Source: Planctomycetaceae bacterium
GTDB taxonomy: Bacteria; Planctomycetota; Phycisphaerae; Phycisphaerales; SM1A02
Direction of reading: 5' to 3'
DNA length: 6,898 nucleotides
NCBI GenBank assembly: GCA_002684315.1
Contig: NYVB01000130.1
Location: 1-6,898 of the forward strand
Shown: positions 1-6,401 of the stretch, in pieces
Position numbering within the stretch: the first letter of the stretch is position 1
How the letters are laid out: each line of letters starts with the position of its first letter
The notes under the pieces: model-generated
What the model saw: the letters and a program-made list of their open reading frames with translations, nothing else
The model's database searches: none
Told to the model about the DNA's origin: nothing
Program-made: the position numbers and the translations under genes

Positions 1-1587
1 CTTGAAGTAGAGCGTGAGGTCTCTGGCGAACTTGATCGCATCCTCGAGCACACCCTCGCGACCGAGCAGAAGTCCCTCGCGATAGCCACGCATCAAGGCC
101 GCCTGCACGTCGCCATAGGCGGCCCATGGCTGATCGAGATACGCGCCATAGGTCTCCTGCTGGACGAACATGTCCAGAGGGGCCGAGTACGCGGCGTTCG
201 GAACCAATCCACCCCGTCCGAACAGAGTGTCCAGGCGGTCGAGGATCTCCTGAGCCCGCTCGCGCTCTCCGGCTCGAAACAGGAGTCGGACGGCACTCTT
301 CATGAAGTTCTCGTAGAACCCTGCGAACGTGTCTCCGCCTGCGCCACGTGAATCGTAGTGCTTGTCGTACAGATCACGGAAATAGCCGTCCAGAACGTCG
401 ATCCATCGGTTGTCGGCGAGTTTTCCGGGGTTGTCCTCACTGAAGGGATCGACGTTCATCGTTCCGGTTCGGGCGAGCGCCTGCATAGACTGGATGAAGA
501 TGCGATCGTTGTTCATGATCTTCGGGAGGTTGTCATCCTCCTTGTAACGCGAGTCGCCGAATTCACTTCCACGCCTGGCCCAGTAAAGAGCATGCGCCTG
601 AGGATGCCGCCAGTCGAGGGGCCCCGTGTCGCGGGTGTACTCGTACATGAGTTGCGGATCCATGTTGTACTCTTCGAGCAAGATCTTCTTGCGGAGGAAA
701 AGCGTGAGCTGGACTGCGGCCTCCCGGTTCTCGGGATCACCCATGATGTCGTCCATGGCCTGGTAGATGGGATCGTTGCGTTTGAACATGACGTCGAGTT
801 CCAACGCCTTGGCGAAGGTCGAAGTCTTGGAGGCACGCCACATTCCGATGTTGTTGAGAAAACTCTTGTCCAGAGAGAACTGGTTCTGAGTGTCGAAGCC
901 CGCCAGTGCCTCGGTCAGTTCATCGACGAGGACCGCCACATCGGGATTCTTCTTTTCGAGCTGAGCCAGGCTGTCAGGAGCGTCGGCAATCGCCTTGATC
1001 CACGCCAGTCGTGATTCCGACTCGTATGGCGGTGCTCCGAGGAGAACATGCCATTCCTTCGCGAACTCGCGCTTGTAGTGAAGATGCGCATCGTCGGAGA
1101 CCCCATCGATCTTGTGAGAGAACCAGAACGCGAGTTCCTTGTGCAGCTGCAGATCATTGGGGTTGTGACGGATGCCTTTGTTGCGAACCAGATCGATGCC
1201 GGCCTTGACCCAGGCCCAGCGCTCTTCCGGTGTGTCGGTCATCACCGACACGTTGTAGGCCATGTTGTGTCCGTGGAACGACCAGACCTGACCGAAACGG
1301 GGCTGGAGCTTGGTGATCAGGTCAGCGTCCGACATCACCTCGTAGAAGAGCCCCTTCTCCTTCATGATGTTGACCTTGATCCACAGATAATCGACCACGA
1401 GGCCGCGCAATGCACCGATGGCGGTTCCGAGTGCCACGATCGGAGGCGCACCCTCGATCGACACATCGGTGTAGCGAAGCCTGGCTTCGTCGGCATCCTC
1501 GATGATGGGACGCAGAAGCCCTCCCGCACCGGCGAGGGCGCCGATCAGAACCGCAAGAAAGGAGAGTTGGATGATCTTGTCGCGCAT
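1..1587 (-). CDS. Membrane-anchored helical (TPR-like) protein of unknown function, C-terminus beyond window
   Basis: The frame is open from the ATG at 1587 to the left edge, giving 529 residues with no stop; an in-frame TGA lies 33 bases before the ATG and no other usual start codon lies between. Residues 5-22 (IIQLSFLAVLIGALAGAG) form a signal anchor or uncleaved signal peptide without a lipobox cysteine, so the rest is predicted to be periplasmic. After a short leader, residues 60-180 look like helical hairpins of TPR type: RGLVVDYLWIKVNIMKEKGL, then ITKLQPRFGQVWSFHGHNMA, then a hairpin around PEERWAWVKAGIDLVRNKGI with HNPND, then LQLHKELAFWFSHKI. A later TPR-like hairpin is AVRLLFRAGERERAQEILDR (432-451). 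The sequence is rich in Trp, Tyr and His at regular places, typical of a conserved scaffold rather than an enzyme. I see no catalytic motif. It follows the permease by 56 nt on the same strand, suggesting a role beside the transporter, perhaps as a periplasmic partner. I recognise the general architecture but no named family. Confidence 0.82.
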   Translation of the reverse strand, partial: MRDKIIQLSFLAVLIGALAGAGGLLRPIIEDADEARLRYTDVSIEGAPPIVALGTAIGALRGLVVDYLWIKVNIMKEKGLFYEVMSDADLITKLQPRFGQVWSFHGHNMAYNVSVMTDTPEERWAWVKAGIDLVRNKGIRHNPNDLQLHKELAFWFSHKIDGVSDDAHLHYKREFAKEWHVLLGAPPYESESRLAWIKAIADAPDSLAQLEKKNPDVAVLVDELTEALAGFDTQNQFSLDKSFLNNIGMWRASKTSTFAKALELDVMFKRNDPIYQAMDDIMGDPENREAAVQLTLFLRKKILLEEYNMDPQLMYEYTRDTGPLDWRHPQAHALYWARRGSEFGDSRYKEDDNLPKIMNNDRIFIQSMQALARTGTMNVDPFSEDNPGKLADNRWIDVLDGYFRDLYDKHYDSRGAGGDTFAGFYENFMKSAVRLLFRAGERERAQEILDRLDTLFGRGGLVPNAAYSAPLDMFVQQETYGAYLDQPWAAYGDVQAALMRGYREGLLLGREGVLEDAIKFARDLTLYFK

Positions 1588-1643
1588 CGTTTGCTCTACT
1601 GCAGATCGGTACTTGGATCAGGGAGGAAAAGTTCGCGTGAAAC
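1588..1643 (-). other. 56-nt spacer between permease and anchored TPR-like gene
   Basis: This is the only sizeable gap in the unit. I see no GC-rich hairpin followed by a T-run, so no intrinsic terminator is supported, and no recognisable -35/-10 pair. The only Shine-Dalgarno-like element is a weak AGAG about 6 nt before the ATG at 1587. Read-through from the permease is the simplest interpretation, with weaker translation of the last gene. Confidence 0.4.
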
Positions 1644-3692
1644 TCAACCCTGACCGCTGTAGATCGCGAGTTCCTTCTTTCTGAATGCAATGAAACCGAA
1701 GAACATCGAGATTCCGGCCCAGATGACCATCAACCACACGAATTCGAGCATGACCTCCGACCAGGAGATCAATCGACCCTCGACCAGCATCTGCGAGGGT
1801 TTGACGGCTCCGAATCGATAGAGAAGCACATGAACCATGTAGGCGACCCAGGAGATGGCCTCCTCGAGGATGTTGGTCGGACTGTACTGGTCGAGCGAGA
1901 CCCCCAGGAACGGGGCGATGGAACCTCCGATGAAGATCGCGAACGAGAACAGACAGGCAACCGGAAACGAAAGGAAGGAAGCCGTGGCCACGGCCAGCAC
2001 ACCCAGGAACGAAAGCTTGAACCAGTCGACCAGCATGGCACGCAGGAAATTGCCCTCGAAGCCTGAGACTTCATAGAGAACCTCGAGCTTGTCGAAATCC
2101 CAGTTCACCGACCAACCTGCGGGATAGAACTGATTGCTGGCCTTGTCGAAACCGGCGTTCAGAAGTTCGATTTCCAACACCCCGTCCTCATCGATCAGGT
2201 TCGATGGAATCCGCAGCGATGCACCGACGGTGGGAACGTATTGAATGTCGATCCACGAGCCGTCCTTGGGAAATCGGAAGATCAGGGGATGAACTTCGTG
2301 CGTGCTCGACGCACCGCAGTGGAAGAGATATTGAAGCTTCGCCTCGCCCCCCTTGTCACGTGTGCGTTGCAATCCCTCGAACCGGACGACCTTGCCTTCA
2401 CCGGGCGCGATCTTTCGCTGATCGAGTCGGAACTCCTTGACCATCTCACCAATCAATTCCGCCTGGATTTCGAGTTCGGTCCGCCGTCCGGTCTCGATCT
2501 CTTCACGAAGAACCGCTTCATCTTCGATCTTCTGCGTGACGAGTTCTCGAAGCCTCGTGGGACCGATGTTCGGATACACCGGAGTGATTCCGGAACGAGC
2601 GGTGAGAACCTCGGTTCGCACCGCCAGTTGATCCTGAGCATCCATCGCAGGCCGCGTCTTCATGTATTCGACGGAGATGAAGATCGCGAGGGAGGCGGTT
2701 GTAATGCCGACGGCGTTGATGGCGACGAGTCCGAGCCATTTCCCGACGAGGTAGGACCATCGTGAGACTGGCTTGGTCATGACCTGCCAGATCTGACGGT
2801 CTCTGATCTCGAAGGCGACGCTGGCACAGCCGAGGATCAACGTCATGCATGCGAGCAGGACGTAGGTGATGGAGATGCTTCGGCTCAGATACGACTGGAG
2901 CTGGTAGCGAAGCTGTTCCTTCTCATCGATCCAGAGTGGTATCAAGGGAAGCAGGATCACGAGCAGAATGATGAATGCGACCGAAATACGCTGGCGCACG
3001 GCTTCACGCACGAGTTCCTGGGCGATCGCGATGACGGGGACCGGTGCGGAAAGCACGAAGAGAGCGACCTTGGTCAGAAGTGCGAAGGTGATGCCGAGGA
3101 AACCCATTCCGCAGATGGCCAGAATCGCGCTGATGTTCGGGGGTGAATCCAGACGCCCGAAGAAGATCGAGCCGAGCCAGAATGGAAGTGAGGCCAGAAA
3201 CATCGCGGACAACGAGAGCAGGAACGACCAGGTCATTCCAGACCAGACGACGAGGACGAGCCAGAGCGATGCGACGAGCCAGACACCAAGGGTCAGCTGA
3301 GGCTGCTCGAGAAGGAACGTGGGGATCCAGTCGGGCATTTCGGATGCCACGAGGAATACGGCCGCTTGGGAAGCGGCGACGAGATCGCCGGATTCATTGA
3401 AGAAACTGTCTGCGATCGAAACGAGCCGGGGGTCCGCATAGGTGACACCATTGACGGTGACAGACCCCTCTTCGGCGAACTCGACGGCAGGCCCCTCCCC
3501 CAGTTCACGATTGGAACCGGTGAGAAGCTGCTTGATCGACTGTTCAAGAGTCTCGATTCGAAAGGACTCGATGGTCGCGGGCAGGAAATAGGATCCCAGG
3601 ATGACCAGAAAGAGCACCGTGAAAGTGATCTTGAATCCGGTTCGCTGCTGAACCAGGCCCATACGCTGATGAATTCGACGAAAGGGCCCCAT
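1644..3692 (-). CDS. ABC-2 family transporter permease with large extracytoplasmic domain
   Basis: 682 residues, starting at the ATG whose first base is the last base of the ATPase stop; AGGTGG lies 9 nt upstream. The core permease is about 237-671: membrane segments near 237-254, 272-293, 317-340, 555-575, 577-597 and 646-671, with a less clear one near 613-626. The cytoplasmic motif EIRDRQIWQVMTKPVSRW (295-312), followed by LVGKWLG, is the hallmark of ABC-2/NosY-like permeases and should contact the ATPase. Between segments 3 and 4 lies an extracytoplasmic domain of about 210 residues (341-553): a charged helical stretch (380-425), then a probably beta-rich part (430-545). An extra N-terminal module has one membrane segment (21-39), a soluble loop of about 90 residues and three or four further hydrophobic segments (133-225). 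The basic C-terminus (RKKELAIYSGQG) suggests a cytoplasmic end. The protein is larger than a typical six-helix subunit, so it may act as a homodimer or need no second permease. Substrate unknown. Confidence 0.88.
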   Translation of the reverse strand: MGPFRRIHQRMGLVQQRTGFKITFTVLFLVILGSYFLPATIESFRIETLEQSIKQLLTGSNRELGEGPAVEFAEEGSVTVNGVTYADPRLVSIADSFFNESGDLVAASQAAVFLVASEMPDWIPTFLLEQPQLTLGVWLVASLWLVLVVWSGMTWSFLLSLSAMFLASLPFWLGSIFFGRLDSPPNISAILAICGMGFLGITFALLTKVALFVLSAPVPVIAIAQELVREAVRQRISVAFIILLVILLPLIPLWIDEKEQLRYQLQSYLSRSISITYVLLACMTLILGCASVAFEIRDRQIWQVMTKPVSRWSYLVGKWLGLVAINAVGITTASLAIFISVEYMKTRPAMDAQDQLAVRTEVLTARSGITPVYPNIGPTRLRELVTQKIEDEAVLREEIETGRRTELEIQAELIGEMVKEFRLDQRKIAPGEGKVVRFEGLQRTRDKGGEAKLQYLFHCGASSTHEVHPLIFRFPKDGSWIDIQYVPTVGASLRIPSNLIDEDGVLEIELLNAGFDKASNQFYPAGWSVNWDFDKLEVLYEVSGFEGNFLRAMLVDWFKLSFLGVLAVATASFLSFPVACLFSFAIFIGGSIAPFLGVSLDQYSPTNILEEAISWVAYMVHVLLYRFGAVKPSQMLVEGRLISWSEVMLEFVWLMVIWAGISMFFGFIAFRKKELAIYSGQG

Positions 3693-4906
3693 CAGTCCTT
3701 GCCACCTTTGCCATCGGACTCATCGAGAAGTCCGTCGATCATTCCCAGATCCACATCGGCCGAGGTTTCGGGGATCGGATCGACAGCTGGTTTCGGCGCG
3801 GACTCGGTGGTCTCTTCCTTGTTTTGGAGAAGTCCCTCGAGGACCTCGTCCTTGGCGGCAACGGCTTCGACTTCCTTGCGTGCCGCAACGGATTGCTTTT
3901 CAACACCGATCACGGCAGGCGCTTCGACGGCCTCTGAACTGAGGGTCTCGATGAGCGACTCACCTTCCTCGGGTGCCGTGCTGAGGAACGAGGCGGTCGG
4001 ACCGCTCTTTCCGGCACCGGCGTTGGCGATCTGTTCCGCGCGAGCGCTCTCGACGATGTCGAGAAAGAAGTCTTCCAGACGCTGCCGAGGACTCTCTACC
4101 GCTTCAACCGAGACACCGGCTGAATCCTGCAGGGTCTTTTCGACGGCGGCGATGGTCTTGGTGTCGATGTGCGGGACTCGGATCACGGTGTGATTGGAAT
4201 CGGAGAGCAGTTCATCGGCCGTGCCCTCGGCGCGGATCTTGCCACCGTAGAGGATGACCATTCGATCACAGACATCCTCGACATCCGACAGGAGGTGAGA
4301 ACTCAGAAGGATCGTGGTGCCCTTCCTGCCGAGTTCCTGAAGCAGACCTTTGACCTGCCGAGTACCGATGGGATCGAGCCCGGAGGTCGGTTCGTCGAGA
4401 ATCAGAAGATCAGGGTCGTTGATCAGCGCCTGAGCCAGTCCGATTCGTCGGGCCATGCCCTTCGAATACTCCCCGACCTTTCGATGTGCGACCTGGGAGA
4501 GACCGACCATGTCGAGAAGCTCGTCCACGCGCTTCTTGCGGATGCGACGTTCCAGTCCGAAGAGTTTCCCGTAGTAATCGAGCGTCTCACGAGCATCGAG
4601 GAAGCGATACATGTAGGTCTCTTCGGGGAGATAACCGATGCGACTCTTGATCGAGACGTCGCTGGGTTCCTTGCCGAAGACGGCAAGGCGGCCACGACTT
4701 TTTCGCAGCAGACCGAGGATCATCTTGATGGTCGTGCTCTTTCCGGACCCGTTGGGTCCGAGCAGACCGAAGATTTCGTTCTGATCTATCGAGAAGTCGA
4801 TGCCATCGACCGCACGTGCCTTGGCACGAAACCAGAAATCGGAAAAGACCTTGGTGAGGCCCACCGCTTCGACGATCTTTTTTTTACCACTGCCGTTGGA
4901 AACCAT
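3692..4906 (-). CDS. ABC-2 type exporter ATP-binding protein with acidic C-terminal extension
   Basis: About 404 residues from the ATG at 4906. The nucleotide-binding domain (about 11-235) is complete: Walker A GPNGSGKST at 50-58, a Q-loop position occupied by Glu in GYLPEE (91-96) as often seen in ABC-2 exporter ATPases, signature YSKGMARRIGLAQAL at 147-161, Walker B LLILDEP at 167-173 with the catalytic Glu, D-loop SGLDP, and H-loop SSHLL at 202-206. It should bind and hydrolyse ATP on the cytoplasmic side. Residues 240-288 form the usual small C-terminal subdomain, ending QRLEDFFLDIVESA. The remaining 115 residues (290-404) are an Ala/Glu/Ser/Asp-rich, probably disordered tail, not usual for the family. 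The stop shares one base with the permease start, so the two are almost certainly translationally coupled and form one transporter. The substrate cannot be read from the sequence. The start could also be the GTG at 4915. Confidence 0.93.
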   Translation of the reverse strand: MVSNGSGKKKIVEAVGLTKVFSDFWFRAKARAVDGIDFSIDQNEIFGLLGPNGSGKSTTIKMILGLLRKSRGRLAVFGKEPSDVSIKSRIGYLPEETYMYRFLDARETLDYYGKLFGLERRIRKKRVDELLDMVGLSQVAHRKVGEYSKGMARRIGLAQALINDPDLLILDEPTSGLDPIGTRQVKGLLQELGRKGTTILLSSHLLSDVEDVCDRMVILYGGKIRAEGTADELLSDSNHTVIRVPHIDTKTIAAVEKTLQDSAGVSVEAVESPRQRLEDFFLDIVESARAEQIANAGAGKSGPTASFLSTAPEEGESLIETLSSEAVEAPAVIGVEKQSVAARKEVEAVAAKDEVLEGLLQNKEETTESAPKPAVDPIPETSADVDLGMIDGLLDESDGKGGKD

Positions 4907-4918
4907 GTTTCGCACCGT

Positions 4919-4924
4919 ACCTCT
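4919..4924 (-). promoter_or_regulatory. Possible ribosome binding site of the ABC ATPase gene, leaving the start ambiguous
   Basis: AGAGGT overlaps the TAG stop of the HflK-like gene. It lies 13 nt before the ATG at 4906 (longer than usual) and 4 nt before an in-frame GTG at 4915 (rather short). Both starts give nearly the same protein, differing by three residues. A longer in-frame ORF reaches back to 5026, but it would overlap the HflK-like gene by about 100 nt and its extra residues do not resemble an ABC domain. Confidence 0.4.
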
Positions 4925-6398
4925 AGTTGTCCTCTTTGCGGCCGAATCCGCCGCTGGTATCACGTTCCAGGCGACGCCCTGGACCTTCGAGAATGATCTG
5001 GGATCGACCCCACTGGAAACCACCAATCATTGCGCCTTCCTCGGCCAGCATCGCGTTCTTCTTGCGTTGCAGCTCCGAGTCGCGTCGACTCTGCATCACA
5101 TCTTCCGAACTCTGAATGGCGAGATCGATGCGGGCGAGATCAAGCGGCATCGAGAAGACTTCGAGTTGTTCGTTGTCGAACACATCACGATAGGCTTCGA
5201 GCCACAGTCGGCGGGCGAACTGACGAGGATCCTTGCGGAACGTGGGAGCGAGCGTCTCGAGACGTCTCAGCTCGCTGAGAAGTCTGGTTTCGAGCGCCGA
5301 CTGATAGGCCTTCGCCTGGTTGATGATTCGAGCCGCATCTCCACCGATCCCATCCGATTCGAAGCGTTTACCGATTCGAGCCATGACGGCGTCGGCGGTG
5401 TCGGAATCCCCCTTGGTCAGTGCCATGGAATATTCGTTGATCAGCGCGAGAAGTTGGCTGTAGGCTTGTTCCCCCGCCACCATCGTGAATTCCTTGGCGA
5501 CTTCCTGGCGAGCGCGATCGATCGCCTCCTTGGCATCCTCCTTGGCTTCCTGCACTCCGCGGAACTGCGAGCGGATGGCAAGTGGTGCCGTACGATCATC
5601 CAGACGCACATCAAGGACCTGAATGCCTGATTCAAGGGAATCGAGCGTTTCCTGGGCATGCTTTCGAACGAGAGCCGCCGGTTCTTCGGCAAGTGTCACG
5701 AAATCGTTGAGAGTCAGCTGGACACCGGCCAGGACGACGCCCCTCTGAAGAGCGTTCTCGACCAGTCGATCCGCATCATCAGGTGAGAGCTCACGGAGAA
5801 AACTCGCCGCATCGGCGATCGCATAGGACGCGGTGACTTCGCAGTGCGCGAGATCTCCATCCGATGTCAGCAGGTAGCCATCGATGCCGGGGCGAAGCTG
5901 AGAATTCTCGGAACGATTCTCATCGATTCCGGCACGGCGGAGATCACCCAGTCGGGCATTCTGAGCCATCGGCCAGAAGGAATAGAGCAGTTCGACATCA
6001 CGGGTCTGAGGGACGATCACGACTTCGCCGACCGGATACGGCCAGAAGGGATGAAGGCCGGGACCGATCTGTTCCGTGCCCGGAGTACCGACGATCGCAC
6101 CGAATCGTGTCTTCACGCCGAGGTCACCTTCCTCCACGGTTTGAAAACCAGAGAAGAGAAAGACCGCGAGCAGAGCCAGGATGCCGACCTGCAGAAGGCG
6201 AAAACTGAGGCGAAGGGCGTCCTGCAGACTTTGATTCGCAGGATCCATCGCTTCACGAAGGCGTGCGCCGGAACCTGCTTCGGCACTGACGACGAATTCA
6301 GCGGATGCCATGCGACGGGGTGAAAGAGTCTCATCACCCTCGACCGGGTGTTCGTTCATCAGGTCGTCGTTGTCGGATTGTTCGTTCTCATCGGTCAT
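4923..6398 (-). CDS. HflK-like SPFH/stomatin-family membrane protein
   Basis: Complete, 491 residues. Residues 1-60 are polar and acidic (predicted cytoplasmic). Residues 64-84 form one membrane segment (LSFRLLQVGILALLAVFLFS). FQTVEEGDLGVKTRFGAI at 85-102 and GPGLHPFWPYPVGEVVIV at 112-129 are the classic start of the HflK SPFH domain, which runs to about residue 275. The helical coiled-coil part spans about 276-400 and includes GVQEAKEDAKEAIDRARQEV (281-300) and IINQAKAYQSALETRLLSEL (358-377). The tail at 440-491 is polar. HflK/HflC complexes form large periplasmic cages in the inner membrane and modulate FtsH in E. coli. It is longer than E. coli HflK (about 420), mainly because of an insert of about 50 residues near 303-355 inside the helical region and a longer tail. 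It follows the HflC-like gene by 3 nt and precedes the ABC ATPase gene by 16 nt. The family call is secure; the actual client or partner is unknown. Confidence 0.92.
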   Translation of the reverse strand: MTDENEQSDNDDLMNEHPVEGDETLSPRRMASAEFVVSAEAGSGARLREAMDPANQSLQDALRLSFRLLQVGILALLAVFLFSGFQTVEEGDLGVKTRFGAIVGTPGTEQIGPGLHPFWPYPVGEVVIVPQTRDVELLYSFWPMAQNARLGDLRRAGIDENRSENSQLRPGIDGYLLTSDGDLAHCEVTASYAIADAASFLRELSPDDADRLVENALQRGVVLAGVQLTLNDFVTLAEEPAALVRKHAQETLDSLESGIQVLDVRLDDRTAPLAIRSQFRGVQEAKEDAKEAIDRARQEVAKEFTMVAGEQAYSQLLALINEYSMALTKGDSDTADAVMARIGKRFESDGIGGDAARIINQAKAYQSALETRLLSELRRLETLAPTFRKDPRQFARRLWLEAYRDVFDNEQLEVFSMPLDLARIDLAIQSSEDVMQSRRDSELQRKKNAMLAEEGAMIGGFQWGRSQIILEGPGRRLERDTSGGFGRKEDN

Positions 6399-6401
6399 CG
6401 A

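Noticed and set aside
358..1653. Plus-strand frames of 218 codons (358-1014) and 201 codons (1048-1653)
   Set aside because: They oppose the minus-strand frame open for 529 codons from 1587, which has a clear membrane anchor and amphipathic helical hairpins. The plus-strand translations show no hydrophobic core or known motif.
1322..1690. Minus-strand frame of 122 codons spanning the permease end and the start of the last gene
   Set aside because: It overlaps both real genes in another frame and its product is Arg/Ser-rich without structure, typical of an out-of-frame reading.
3366..4996. Two long plus-strand open frames of 275 codons each (3366-4193 and 4169-4996), overlapping end to start
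   Set aside because: They are antisense to the ABC ATPase and the permease start, whose motifs are unmistakable. The translations are polar with no domain pattern, and long antisense frames are expected from the codon bias of a G+C-rich gene.
4907..5026. Longer N-terminus of the ABC ATPase starting at 5026
   Set aside because: It would overlap the HflK-like gene by about 100 nt, the added 40 residues are not ABC-like, and an ATG at 4906 immediately after the HflK-like stop fits the normal family start.
4800..6323. Plus-strand frames of 276 codons (4800-5630) and 159 codons (5844-6323) opposite the HflK-like gene
   Set aside because: Shadows of a confidently identified SPFH gene; no ribosome site or domain signal supports them.
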